DNA from: JALELF01 sp964473455
Lineage (GTDB): Bacteria; Bacillota_I; Bacilli_A; RF39; UBA660
Assembly: GCA_964473455.1 (NCBI GenBank)
Contig: CAYYQX010000007.1
Span: 1-29,950, forward strand
Direction: 5' to 3'
DNA length: 29,950 nucleotides
This document shows, piece after piece, positions 1 through 7,191 of this stretch. The notes below the pieces were generated by a model. That model saw only the letters and a program-made list of their open reading frames with translations, was not told where the DNA came from and did not search any database. How positions within the stretch are numbered: the stretch's first letter is position 1; each line of letters opens with the position of its first letter. Made by a program: the position numbers and the translations under genes.

Positions 1-1
1 T

Positions 2-49
2 CCAGAAGAATATAGAGACCTAGCAACTAGTAATCATAAACCTTCATAA
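2..49 (+). CDS. C-terminal tail of an upstream gene (partial)
   Basis: One forward frame stays open from the window edge to a TAA at 47-49, giving the last 15 residues PEEYRDLATSNHKPS. The other two forward frames stop at 13-15 and 21-23. A good intrinsic terminator follows 14 bases after the stop, which is what one expects after a real gene. The product cannot be recognised from this tail. Confidence 0.5.
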   Translation, partial: PEEYRDLATSNHKPS

Positions 50-62
50 AATAAAGCGTATT

Positions 63-90
63 AAAAAGCAATACTAATATTGCTTTTTTT
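63..90 (+). terminator. Intrinsic terminator of the upstream gene
   Basis: An 11-bp perfect stem (63-73 with 78-88, core GCAATA/TATTGC) has a 4-base loop and ends in a run of seven T at 84-90. The A-rich 5' arm lets it also work on the minus strand, where it lies just past the end of the NERD gene. Confidence 0.8.
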
Positions 91-125
91 GTTACAAATA
101 ATATTTTTTAACTGGCAAAATCTGG

Positions 126-818
126 CTATAATCTATTTCTAATTTGATCTATATGCTGCTGCTTTTTTTCCTTGTCTTTTAATTTGTAGGGTTTTAATGA
201 TTCATAAATTTTATTAATTTGGTCAACGGACAAAATATTATTTTTACTCAACTCTGCCTCTAAATATTCAACTAAATCTTGTCGATTAATAATTTTAGTG
301 TTTTTTTTATCATAATTTAATTTCATTAGTTTACACCGTTCACTAAATACAATTAAAGAATGCAAAGGAACATCTACAATTTTGCTTAAGCAGCTTATGT
401 GTTTTTTATTTTGCCATATTGGATTAAAGAACTTTGTTTTATAGTTATACATTACCATCGTCCAATATTTGTGATTTTCACTTCCAAATATCCAGCCACC
501 ATAATTTTTTGATTCTATTACATAAATACCATTTGAATAAATATATAATAAATCTATTTCTGTAGTTTCGTTGTTTTCAGTCGGAATATATAAATTGGAC
601 ATGATCTTGCTGTAATGATTAAGCGCTTCTAATTTAAAAAAAGTTAATCCCTCACCAAAACAACCCGTATTAAAATAAAATTTAAAAAAGCTGACGCCAG
701 ATTCATATTTATAATTAGATTTATTATATTTAGCATAATAAAACAACATTTTTAACAAAATAATAGACAAAGATACTAACAAAAAAGGCAAAAGAATAAT
801 AAAAAACATATAAAACAT
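126..818 (-). CDS. NERD-domain membrane protein
   Basis: A 230-aa protein with one N-terminal membrane segment (about residues 2-29) and a nuclease-related domain (NERD). The NERD signature is clear: GE at 55-56, TEIDLL at 86-91, a GIYVIESKNYGGWIFG stretch at 97-112 and FNPIWQNKKHI at 131-141. These match the D and E-x-K metal-site residues of the PD-(D/E)xK-like fold. NERD proteins are presumed nucleic-acid processing or binding enzymes, but their substrates are mostly unknown. The membrane anchor puts the domain probably on the cytoplasmic face. A GGGAGA ribosome site precedes the ATG at 818. The gene is divergent from the next one, with an inverted repeat in between. Domain call is secure; function is not. 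Confidence 0.85.
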   Translation of the reverse strand: MFYMFFIILLPFLLVSLSIILLKMLFYYAKYNKSNYKYESGVSFFKFYFNTGCFGEGLTFFKLEALNHYSKIMSNLYIPTENNETTEIDLLYIYSNGIYVIESKNYGGWIFGSENHKYWTMVMYNYKTKFFNPIWQNKKHISCLSKIVDVPLHSLIVFSERCKLMKLNYDKKNTKIINRQDLVEYLEAELSKNNILSVDQINKIYESLKPYKLKDKEKKQQHIDQIRNRL

Positions 819-850
819 TTTATTCTCCCAACTATTTATATAATAACATA

Positions 851-917
851 AATTAAATATAGTAATTAAATATATTATTTATAAGGCCAGTATTATTCTA
901 TACTACTATATTTAATT
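851..917. repeat. 14-bp inverted repeat in a divergent promoter region
   Basis: The arms at 851-864 (AATTAAATATAGTA) and 904-917 (TACTATATTTAATT) are perfect reverse complements separated by 39 bases. They lie between the divergent starts at 818 and 954. The right arm overlaps the expected -35 region of the promoter at 923-928. It could be a paired operator or a cruciform. AT-richness makes chance somewhat more likely. Confidence 0.55.
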
Positions 918-919
918 AA

Positions 920-928
920 TGATATAAT
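920..928 (+). promoter_or_regulatory. Extended -10 promoter for the 954 gene
   Basis: TGATATAAT at 920-928 is a perfect extended -10. No clear -35 is seen 17 bases upstream. It is followed by AGGGAGG at 941-947 and ATG at 954, so the leader is only about 20 bases. Confidence 0.75.
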
Positions 929-953
929 ATTCATATAAACAGGGAGGTTTAAT

Positions 954-1589
954 ATGATTCTTACTATAGATAAAAAAGATAAGGTTGTTTTAACTGATTT
1001 CCAAGCAAAATCCGGATTATTACAGCAAATAGGATATCTGCACCACTTATACTCAACACCTAACTTTGAATTGGGCTACCTACAACATGGGCCAGTTTGG
1101 TTTCACCAAGAAAAGCCAATTAAGAATGTTTTAATCACATCAAAAAATATTCAAGTATATGATGAACATACTTGGGGAGTAACTAAAAAAAGTGAATCTT
1201 ATCCGATAAATTATTTTACAACTAAAGCAAAAAACACTTTAATGATTATTAGAGCTCTTTTAGAATTGGAAAATAGTAAATATTTTATATTAAAAGACTT
1301 TTTTGAAGAAAGTTCTAGAGAAGTAACCCTTCAAGGGTTTGTAAAACCAGAAAAAATGGATTTTCAATTACAGATTGAAAAATTACAATATATTTTACAA
1401 AATCCCGCACTAGCTCTTTCATTATTAAAAGATGCGTACTTAGATTTTTATTTATTTGTGGATTTGTTAACTAAAGTTGATATTGTAAATTCGCCACAAG
1501 ACTTTAGCTTTCCTTCCCCTTTTTATGAAGTTGCCGGAGAAAATACTAAGATATTAACTCTTGCTACAGCTTTTGCTAAATTGAAATAA
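954..1589 (+). CDS. Hypothetical protein, 211 aa
   Basis: Not recognised. The start is supported by a perfect AGGGAGG six bases upstream and an extended -10 promoter. The protein is soluble, with no signal peptide or membrane segment. It has a beta-rich N-terminal half with aromatic residues (for example YLQHGPVWFHQEKP near 43-56) and a more helical C-terminal half. No cysteine clusters or nucleotide-binding motifs are visible. It is a single-gene unit, followed directly by the promoter of the merR gene; no terminator was seen between them. Base composition looks slightly less AT-rich than neighbouring genes, hinting at accessory status, but I could not test this. Confidence 0.75.
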   Translation: MILTIDKKDKVVLTDFQAKSGLLQQIGYLHHLYSTPNFELGYLQHGPVWFHQEKPIKNVLITSKNIQVYDEHTWGVTKKSESYPINYFTTKAKNTLMIIRALLELENSKYFILKDFFEESSREVTLQGFVKPEKMDFQLQIEKLQYILQNPALALSLLKDAYLDFYLFVDLLTKVDIVNSPQDFSFPSPFYEVAGENTKILTLATAFAKLK

Positions 1590-1593
1590 AGTA

Positions 1594-1624
1594 TTGACTC
1601 TATAGTTTACTATAGTGTTAATAT
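1594..1624 (+). promoter_or_regulatory. MerR-type promoter/operator with 19-bp spacer
   Basis: TTGACT (-35, 1594-1599) and TAATAT (-10, 1619-1624) are 19 bp apart. This over-long spacer is the hallmark of promoters activated by MerR-family proteins through DNA untwisting. The spacer holds the dyad CTATAGTTTACTATAG (1600-1615). This predicts direct autoregulation of the MerR gene that starts at 1645. Confidence 0.85.
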
Positions 1625-1644
1625 GATTTTGTGAGGAGAGATTA

Positions 1645-2451
1645 ATGTATAAAATAAGTAATTTTGCTAAAATCAGTAAAACTTCGATTCTAACGTTGCG
1701 CTATTACGATAGTTTAGATATCTTAAAACCCAAAACAATAGGAGAACTTAATAACTATAGATATTATTCAAAAGAACAATTAATATTGTTAAAAAAAATA
1801 AAAAAACTAAAAGAAATGGGTTTTGAACTAAAACACATTGCAAAAATAGTCAATAACTATGATGAAGAGTTGTTAATTGATCATAAGAACAAGTTAAAAA
1901 AAGAAGTGATTGAAAAAACAAGAAGTATTAAGATGATAGAAAATATTATTCGAAAAACTAAAAACAATAAGCAAAATTATCAAAAAGAATTAATTAACCT
2001 TATAAATGAAAAAGAAAGGAGAAAAGATATGACTAATGAATATAAAATTGCAAAAGAAAAGCTATTGAAATGTTTCAAATTATATCAAGAAAAAAAGTTT
2101 ACTGATTGTATAAAAGAAATAGAACTGTTAAAAAAACTAATATACGATGATGAAACACAAATCGACCCTTTTTGGGCAAATTCAGCTGGTGACTTATTTG
2201 CAGGAATAACATTTGAAGCTATTAAAAATAGTAAAGAAGAAATTAATTTTTTAAGCATTTTTCAGTTTAAAATAAATAATAAAGTGTTTATTGATGACAT
2301 AACAGAATATACAAATACTCTCAATAAAGATAGTTATTCTTTTATAAGTTTATCAGGTGTAAGTGCGTCACCTAAAGATACTAAAGAATCTATAGTATCT
2401 GTCTTCAAACAAAAATTAAAACCTTATGCGATGATGGACGTTAAGGAATAA
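1645..2451 (+). CDS. MerR-family regulator with unusual effector domain
   Basis: The N-terminal 75 residues are a MerR winged helix-turn-helix: YKISNFAKISKTSILTLRYY, then YRYYSKEQL and a KEMGFELKHI stretch. A long, Lys-rich coiled coil follows (about 80-128), which forms the dimer. Residues 129-268 are a separate domain not typical of MerR proteins. It contains a DPFWANSAGDLFAGI block (about 172-186) and an SVFKQKLKPY block near the end. These loosely recall conserved stretches of VirD4/TraG-type coupling proteins without the Walker motifs; this is an impression only. A strong ribosome site inside the gene suggests the C-terminal domain is also made alone. The gene sits under its own MerR-type operator and has its own terminator, so it is probably autoregulated. 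The inducer is unknown. Confidence 0.88.
   Translation: MYKISNFAKISKTSILTLRYYDSLDILKPKTIGELNNYRYYSKEQLILLKKIKKLKEMGFELKHIAKIVNNYDEELLIDHKNKLKKEVIEKTRSIKMIENIIRKTKNNKQNYQKELINLINEKERRKDMTNEYKIAKEKLLKCFKLYQEKKFTDCIKEIELLKKLIYDDETQIDPFWANSAGDLFAGITFEAIKNSKEEINFLSIFQFKINNKVFIDDITEYTNTLNKDSYSFISLSGVSASPKDTKESIVSVFKQKLKPYAMMDVKE
2015..2031 (+). promoter_or_regulatory. Internal ribosome binding site and in-frame start in merR
   Basis: A perfect AAAGGAG at 2015-2021 stands seven bases before an in-frame ATG at 2029-2031 (Met129 of the MerR protein). Initiation here would yield a free 140-aa effector domain lacking the DNA-binding part. This parallels TipAL/TipAS of Streptomyces, where the same kind of MerR gene makes a short form from an internal start. 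Confidence 0.6.
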
Positions 2452-2464
2452 AATATAAAACAAG

Positions 2465-2495
2465 ATGAACAGATTAATTTTTGTTCATTTTTTAA
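2465..2495 (+). terminator. Intrinsic terminator after merR
   Basis: A stem ATGAACA (2465-2471) with TGTTCAT (2482-2488) and a 10-base loop is followed by a T-rich run to 2493. It begins 14 bases after the merR stop. Confidence 0.7.
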
Positions 2496-2513
2496 TTGGT
2501 TGGAATATAAAAA

Positions 2514-2522
2514 TGATATAAT
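2514..2522 (+). promoter_or_regulatory. Extended -10 promoter for the flavoprotein gene
   Basis: TGATATAAT at 2514-2522 is a perfect extended -10. GGGTGA (2528-2533) and ATG at 2539 follow closely, so the mRNA leader would be very short. Confidence 0.6.
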
Positions 2523-2538
2523 TATCTGGGTGAATAAT

Positions 2539-3762
2539 ATGAAAAAAGTTTATATAATTGGCGGAGGAGCTTCAGGCATAATCGCAGCTCTAAAAGCTTC
2601 TGTTAATAATGAAGTTGTTATATTAGAAAAAAACAATACATTAGGTAAAAAGATATTAATTACAGGTAATGGAAAATGTAATTATTTTAATGATGATTTT
2701 ACTAGTAGTCATTATGAATCAAATAATAAAGAATTAATAGATGAGTTAATAAACAAAAGTAATAAAGAAAAACTAATCAGTTTATTTAATGAATTAGGTT
2801 TTGTTTCAAAAGTAAAGAGTGGATACTATTATCCGTTTTCTAGTCAAGCAGTTAGTATTCAAAATATATTGCTTAACAGTATTAAAAAAAGTAATGTTAA
2901 AGTTATTCTCAATACTACTGTAATAGATATTAATTATCAAGATAACAAGTATTATATTAAAACAGATAAGGAAACATTTATTGGAGATGTTGTCGTGCTT
3001 GGAACAGGATCTTATGCATACTATAATACGGGCTTAGAAGACATTAGTTATAACACGCTAAGAAAATTTAACCACAATATAATTGAAGTCTTACCAGGTT
3101 TAACCAAATTAAAACTAGAAGGTAACTTTTATAAAGATTTAGATGGAATCAGGTGTGATGTTAAATTAGGGCTAAATACAGATAAACTAATTAAAGAAGA
3201 AGTAGGAGAATTACAATTTACTGATTATGGTATAAGTGGTATTTGTACAATGCAGTTAAGTAATTATGCTGTAAGAATGGTAGAAGAAAATCCTTATATT
3301 ACTATTAATTTTTTAAACTTTTTAAATATAAATACATTTAATGAATTTAATAACTACTTTAAAAATAGAGCTAACTTATTAAATACATGTAATATTAGTG
3401 AACTGTTTGACACTATTTTAAACTATAAGATTATTAATGCCGTTCTTAAACTTTCTAAAATTGATAGTAATAAAAAGTATATTGAATTAACTGAAGAAGA
3501 ATTAAATACTTTATATAATAATTTAGTTAATTTAAGTATTAAAGTAACTGGTTATGCTTCTTTTAAAGAAGCTCAAATATGTACGGGTGGTCTTGATATA
3601 AGTGAAGTTGATTTAAAAACAATGGAGTCAAAAAAGCAAAAGAATTTATACGTTATTGGTGAAGTATTGGATTTAGCTGGAGACTGTGGAGGGTATAATT
3701 TAGGCTTAGCCTTTCTAACGGGTCTTTTGGCTGGTGAAAGCATAAGTGGTTCAAATCTTTGA
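2539..3762 (+). CDS. BaiN/HI0933-family FAD-dependent oxidoreductase
   Basis: Starting at ATG 2539 (GGGTGA ribosome site; an in-frame TTG at 2500 has none), the protein is 407 aa, the usual length for the HI0933/BaiN/RdsA family (NAD(P)/FAD-dependent flavoproteins). It opens with the Rossmann dinucleotide motif VYIIGGGASGIIAALKA. The family signature GKKILITGNGKCNYFN comes next, and the C-terminal FAD motif is GGYNLGLAFLTGLLAG after LAGDCGG. Members are cytosolic flavoproteins; BaiN has been linked to bile-acid dehydroxylation in clostridia, but most have no known substrate. It has its own promoter and stands alone. Family call is secure; substrate is not inferable. Confidence 0.92.
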   Translation: MKKVYIIGGGASGIIAALKASVNNEVVILEKNNTLGKKILITGNGKCNYFNDDFTSSHYESNNKELIDELINKSNKEKLISLFNELGFVSKVKSGYYYPFSSQAVSIQNILLNSIKKSNVKVILNTTVIDINYQDNKYYIKTDKETFIGDVVVLGTGSYAYYNTGLEDISYNTLRKFNHNIIEVLPGLTKLKLEGNFYKDLDGIRCDVKLGLNTDKLIKEEVGELQFTDYGISGICTMQLSNYAVRMVEENPYITINFLNFLNINTFNEFNNYFKNRANLLNTCNISELFDTILNYKIINAVLKLSKIDSNKKYIELTEEELNTLYNNLVNLSIKVTGYASFKEAQICTGGLDISEVDLKTMESKKQKNLYVIGEVLDLAGDCGGYNLGLAFLTGLLAGESISGSNL

Positions 3763-3800
3763 TTATGTAAGAATGCTTTACACTATTAGGCCCATGAATA

Positions 3801-3828
3801 TTGATAAAATAAGAATATATGTTATAAT
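3801..3828 (+). promoter_or_regulatory. Promoter for the 3851 gene
   Basis: TTGATA (3801-3806), a 16-bp spacer and TATAAT (3823-3828), which is also preceded by TGT to form an extended -10. TAAGGAGA at 3836-3843 and ATG 3851 follow. Confidence 0.85.
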
Positions 3829-3850
3829 TACTATGTAAGGAGAACTATAT

Positions 3851-4375
3851 ATGGATGTGAAGGATATAGAGGCTTTATTTTTAAATGATACAAACCCATT
3901 CGCAGCAAGATTCAATAGTCGCCTATTAGTTATTCGTCAGGCATTAAGTAAATGGGAAGACTTAAACGAATTGCAGCGACATGAATTGCTGATGATTTAT
4001 AATGGTTTATCTAAATTTGCAAAGGACTCAACTAACAGCACAATAAATGATGGCCCAGAGCAAGCAAAAAAGAACTTTGGTAAAGATTATTGGGACTTAA
4101 TGAAACGCATTAATGAGCACCCTATTTATATTGAAGCTCTAAAAGAGTGGGCACTTGTAAATGAGAGACAAATTATTGAAAGAATAGCAATTGAAACAGG
4201 AGTTTCTATAGATGTTGAGGAAGAAGAGCTATTTTACGAAGATAGTATCAGAGACTTACAAAATTCATGCATTGATGAAATTGAAAAAGCACATATGATT
4301 GCTCAACTAGACTTACTAAGAAGAGCAAGCATCTTAATGTTACAAGAAGAAAAAGCGGATAACAAAAGTAAGTAA
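3851..4375 (+). CDS. Hypothetical helical protein, 174 aa
   Basis: Not recognised. Strong promoter, TAAGGAGA ribosome site and a good terminator show it is a real single-gene transcript. The protein is soluble, acidic and predicted largely helical, with no cysteine cluster, signal peptide or membrane segment. A central block (KKNFGKDYWDLMKRINEHP, about 73-91) looks like the conserved core. It ends in a charged Lys/Glu tail. No functional guess is justified. Confidence 0.8.
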   Translation: MDVKDIEALFLNDTNPFAARFNSRLLVIRQALSKWEDLNELQRHELLMIYNGLSKFAKDSTNSTINDGPEQAKKNFGKDYWDLMKRINEHPIYIEALKEWALVNERQIIERIAIETGVSIDVEEEELFYEDSIRDLQNSCIDEIEKAHMIAQLDLLRRASILMLQEEKADNKSK

Positions 4376-4384
4376 AAAAAATTT

Positions 4385-4414
4385 AAAACTGTAAAAAACA
4401 ATTACAGTTTTTAT
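4385..4414 (+). terminator. Intrinsic terminator
   Basis: A perfect 10-bp stem AAAACTGTAA (4385-4394) with TTACAGTTTT (4402-4411), a 7-base loop and a T-rich tail. Confidence 0.85.
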
Positions 4415-4462
4415 TTTAAATAAATTATTTAATTTAGTGTATAATTATTTTAGGTGATAAGA

Positions 4463-5011
4463 TTGAATTTTGAAGATATAAAAAACCCGGAAGAGTTACT
4501 AACCTTTATAAATACTAATATAGTTTATGGTTATATCGATAAAAAGGGAAAAAAATATACTAATTTACTTGATGCAAAATGGGCTGATAACTGGTATGAA
4601 AAGTGTATTGTTCAAGAAGGTAAAGGCGTTTTAAAAACAAAAGTTGGAACATGCTTTGACCAAGTTGAACTAGAAAGGCTCTGGTTTAAGAACAATAATT
4701 ATCAATTTAAAACTTTTTTTATGTGGGTTGAATTAAAAGAAAAGAACAATTTTTCAACACATGCTTTTTTAATATATGAGAAAAATAGTAAATATTACTG
4801 GTTTGAACATTCTTTTGAAGAAAATAGGGGTATACATGAGTTTAATTCTTATCAAGAGGCAATTAAATGCGTTAAAGAAAAGTATATAGAACTAATCAAT
4901 ATTAAAGAATATTGTTCTTATATTAAGGTTTATGAATATAGTGAGCCAAAGCCAAAATTAAGTATTAAAGCATATTTAAGGCATGTTACAAAAAAATTAG
5001 TGGAAGTATAA
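4463..5011 (+). CDS. Transglutaminase-like cysteine protein, 182 aa
   Basis: The best start is TTG at 4463, five bases after AGGTGA (4452-4457). A GTG at 4454 lies inside that ribosome site. The fold is suggested by a Cys-His-acid arrangement in the order seen in transglutaminase/papain-like proteins: VGTCFDQ (Cys64), STHAFLIYE (His100) and YYWFEHSFEENRG (Glu115/His116). Such proteins may be peptidases, amidases or binding proteins; nothing here fixes the substrate. There is no signal peptide, so it acts in the cytosol. A TATAAT at 4440-4445 gives a leader of about 11 bases. It is followed 25 bases later by the membrane-protein gene at 5037, probably in one transcript. Confidence 0.7.
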   Translation: MNFEDIKNPEELLTFINTNIVYGYIDKKGKKYTNLLDAKWADNWYEKCIVQEGKGVLKTKVGTCFDQVELERLWFKNNNYQFKTFFMWVELKEKNNFSTHAFLIYEKNSKYYWFEHSFEENRGIHEFNSYQEAIKCVKEKYIELINIKEYCSYIKVYEYSEPKPKLSIKAYLRHVTKKLVEV

Positions 5012-5036
5012 TTGGAAACAAAATTAGGAGAAATAA

Positions 5037-5762
5037 ATGAATATAACATACACAATTTCCAAAAAAGAAATGAATAGAAGAATAAAAGCTTATACAGCGC
5101 TTGTTGTATCTTTTTTCATCAGCTCACTTCTTTTTTCTTTGGACTATGTGATACGATATTTTAATGTTCTTGGATATGTCATAATAATAATTATATTATT
5201 GCTTTTGATATCAGAAGCAATAGTAGTAAAATATTTTAAGTCTCTTGCTAAATTAAAAGTAGAATTAACTGTCGATTATATTATGAAGAACAAGGTAAGA
5301 TATTTAATAAAAGATATCAAAAAAATAACAGTTAAAAACACTACTGAAGGTAATGTTAGAGAAATAAAGGTAAATTTTATAAATCATACCAATACTTATA
5401 TAAGTAATAGTGTAGAAAGAGTTGACGATTTTAGTACTAAATTACAAAGTATTTTACCAAAAGGTGTTATAAAAAAAGTCATAAAAGAACCGCTTAACTA
5501 TGATCACCCCTTGTTTTATTTCTTTTTAGGTATTATTTTTGGATTTGCTAGTGTTGAACTAATTAAGATATTAATTGTTTTAGATTTAAAATATATGGAA
5601 GCAGCTAGATACGGAACAGCTTTCTTAACTTTTATAATGAGTATTTATTTTATAACTTTTAGACCAATATATAAAAGAAGTGAAGAAGAAAAAAGCTCTG
5701 CTGATTATATTTGGGGAATACTCTTTATAATAGGAGTCATTATAATTTTAGTTTTAAAATAA
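5037..5762 (+). CDS. Four-helix membrane protein with soluble insert, 241 aa
   Basis: Not recognised by name. Two membrane segments (about residues 18-38 and 44-65) are followed by a soluble domain of about 85 residues (70-150) with alternating beta character (KVELTVDYIMKNKVRYLIKDIKKITVKN). Two or three further segments lie at about 155-178, 190-208 and 222-240. The insert resembles in pattern the bacterial PH-like domains of small membrane proteins, which is a weak inference. A TAGGAGAA ribosome site (5025-5032) supports the start. The next gene begins 23 bases downstream, so these two and the 4463 gene probably form an operon. Confidence 0.75.
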   Translation: MNITYTISKKEMNRRIKAYTALVVSFFISSLLFSLDYVIRYFNVLGYVIIIIILLLLISEAIVVKYFKSLAKLKVELTVDYIMKNKVRYLIKDIKKITVKNTTEGNVREIKVNFINHTNTYISNSVERVDDFSTKLQSILPKGVIKKVIKEPLNYDHPLFYFFLGIIFGFASVELIKILIVLDLKYMEAARYGTAFLTFIMSIYFITFRPIYKRSEEEKSSADYIWGILFIIGVIIILVLK

Positions 5763-5785
5763 AAAAACCGTTTGAAAGGAATAAA

Positions 5786-6346
5786 ATGAAATATAATTTA
5801 GATAACTTAAACAATAAAGGCGCAAAAATAAAATATAAAGAGCAAAAAAACATTTTAAACATATCTTTAAGTAAACCTGAAATACTTTACCAAGACTTTA
5901 ATTATTTTGTGTACTTATTATATAGTAATAACAATATTATGGTTTGGACTGGATTAATGGTGTTAGGAAATCTTGCCAAGGTAGATGTTGAAAATAAAAT
6001 AGATGGTGTTATACCAATAATAATTTCAAAACTTAATGCTGGTAAAATGATAACGGCAGGTCACGCTATGAGAGCTTTAATTAATATAATAATTTCAAAT
6101 CCAAATGCAAGTGATTTTTTAGCTTGTGAGATATTAAAATCAAAAGATTATCAATACGATACAGAAGAATGTAGTCACATCCATATTGGGCATATGTTTA
6201 AGTGTATAGAAATGGTTTGGGATTTATTATCTTATAGAGTAAAGAAAGCTTACATTGCTTTAGCAGAAAAGGAAGTTAATAATGCACGAAGTGCAACAGC
6301 AAGTAAAGCTAGTTTGTTCTTAAGAAAAGTAGTTAAGATAAGTTAA
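5786..6346 (+). CDS. Hypothetical helical-repeat protein, 186 aa
   Basis: The start is ATG 5786, with GAAAGGA at 5774-5780; a longer in-frame reading to 5711 would overlap the previous gene by 52 bases without a ribosome site. The protein is soluble and helical. The spacing of hydrophobic helices (VWTGLMVLGNLAKVD, then AGHAMRALINIIISNP) is reminiscent of HEAT/ARM-type repeats, which usually mediate protein-protein contacts. A conserved-looking HIHIGHMFKCIEMVWD segment lies near 132-147. No enzyme motif is clear. It is the last gene of the apparent 4463-6346 unit; no terminator was found before the next promoter. Confidence 0.75.
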   Translation: MKYNLDNLNNKGAKIKYKEQKNILNISLSKPEILYQDFNYFVYLLYSNNNIMVWTGLMVLGNLAKVDVENKIDGVIPIIISKLNAGKMITAGHAMRALINIIISNPNASDFLACEILKSKDYQYDTEECSHIHIGHMFKCIEMVWDLLSYRVKKAYIALAEKEVNNARSATASKASLFLRKVVKIS

Positions 6347-6377
6347 ATTATAAAATTTATTGTTGCTTTTTAAGTTG

Positions 6378-6386
6378 TGATATAAT
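6378..6386 (+). promoter_or_regulatory. Extended -10 promoter for the lipoprotein gene
   Basis: TGATATAAT at 6378-6386. GGAGAT at 6393-6398 and ATG 6405 follow, giving a leader of about 12 bases. Confidence 0.7.
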
Positions 6387-6404
6387 GTTTTTGGAGATGA
6401 TTTT

Positions 6405-7130
6405 ATGAAAAAAGTATTAATTTTATTATTTTGTTGTTTGTTACTTACTGGTTGTGGAGCTGTAACTGACAAAACAACCGAATACTCTGGAGCAGTTACG
6501 GATTTATCTGAACAATATTTATCAAAAGGCTACTTAGTAAATATTTATAGGAGTTATGTTTCACTTGGCGACGATGCAGAAAACTATGGTAAATCTTATA
6601 TTACTATGACCTTTAATGTTATTACTGAATTTGTGTCAACTATAGGATATGATGATACAAATAATTATATAGAGAAAAAAATAATTAGCAATATTCGCTT
6701 GATTAAAACACCAAAAATGGGCGTAGCAGAAGAAATCTATCCTGATTATTTTGCTTTCGGAACAAATGTTGAATTGAAAGGCAGCAATAATTCCTATACT
6801 AAGGAATACAGCTCACCAATATTTTATTCAGATCAAACTTCGATTGGTGTAACAGTAAATCGTATTGCGCTTTTTGATTCAGCCAACTATGGTTGGGATG
6901 AATCACCAACTACTAGTCAAATCTATAGTGACTTAGGCATTACAAGAGAAGAGGTTGCCCTAACGTTAGGGTTTAGAGTAGAATTAATTACTGTTGGTGG
7001 GAAAACATTGTATAAAGATTATGAAATTGAAATGCCGCCTGCTGGATTTGATATTGGTGGAAGTGAATTTCAAATGGACTTTATGCTTAATGATGTATCA
7101 GAAATGGAAGTTTTTTTAGAAAAGCAATAA
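6405..7130 (+). CDS. Lipoprotein of unknown function, 241 aa
   Basis: A classical lipoprotein signal peptide MKKVLILLFCCLLLTGC with lipobox LTGC predicts lipidation at Cys17 and anchoring on the outer face of the membrane. The mature part is rich in Tyr, Ser, Thr and acidic residues and looks beta-rich. It contains a motif FDSANYGWDESPTTSQIYSDLGITREE (reported here only as a landmark near 155-180). No family is recognised. It is transcribed alone from an extended -10 promoter and is followed by a weak hairpin. An exported binding or stress-sensing protein is possible, but there is no direct evidence. Confidence 0.8.
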   Translation: MKKVLILLFCCLLLTGCGAVTDKTTEYSGAVTDLSEQYLSKGYLVNIYRSYVSLGDDAENYGKSYITMTFNVITEFVSTIGYDDTNNYIEKKIISNIRLIKTPKMGVAEEIYPDYFAFGTNVELKGSNNSYTKEYSSPIFYSDQTSIGVTVNRIALFDSANYGWDESPTTSQIYSDLGITREEVALTLGFRVELITVGGKTLYKDYEIEMPPAGFDIGGSEFQMDFMLNDVSEMEVFLEKQ

Positions 7131-7132
7131 GA

Positions 7133-7165
7133 CAAAAGAGGCATAATTCCTTTTATACCTTTTTG
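7133..7165 (+). terminator. Probable terminator, imperfect stem
   Basis: CAAAAGAGGCATAA (7133-7146) pairs with TTATACCTTTTTG (7153-7165) with one bulge and one wobble. The T stretch lies inside the 3' arm rather than after it, so efficiency is uncertain. Confidence 0.45.
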
Positions 7166-7191
7166 TTGTAAAATTTATTAAGGTGGTATAG

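Noticed and set aside
2500..2538. Earlier TTG start for the flavoprotein
   Set aside because: No ribosome site, and the extended reading would include the promoter. ATG 2539 has GGGTGA and gives the standard family N-terminus.
5711..5785. Longer start for the helical-repeat gene overlapping the membrane-protein gene
   Set aside because: No ribosome site; ATG 5786 has GAAAGGA at the right distance.
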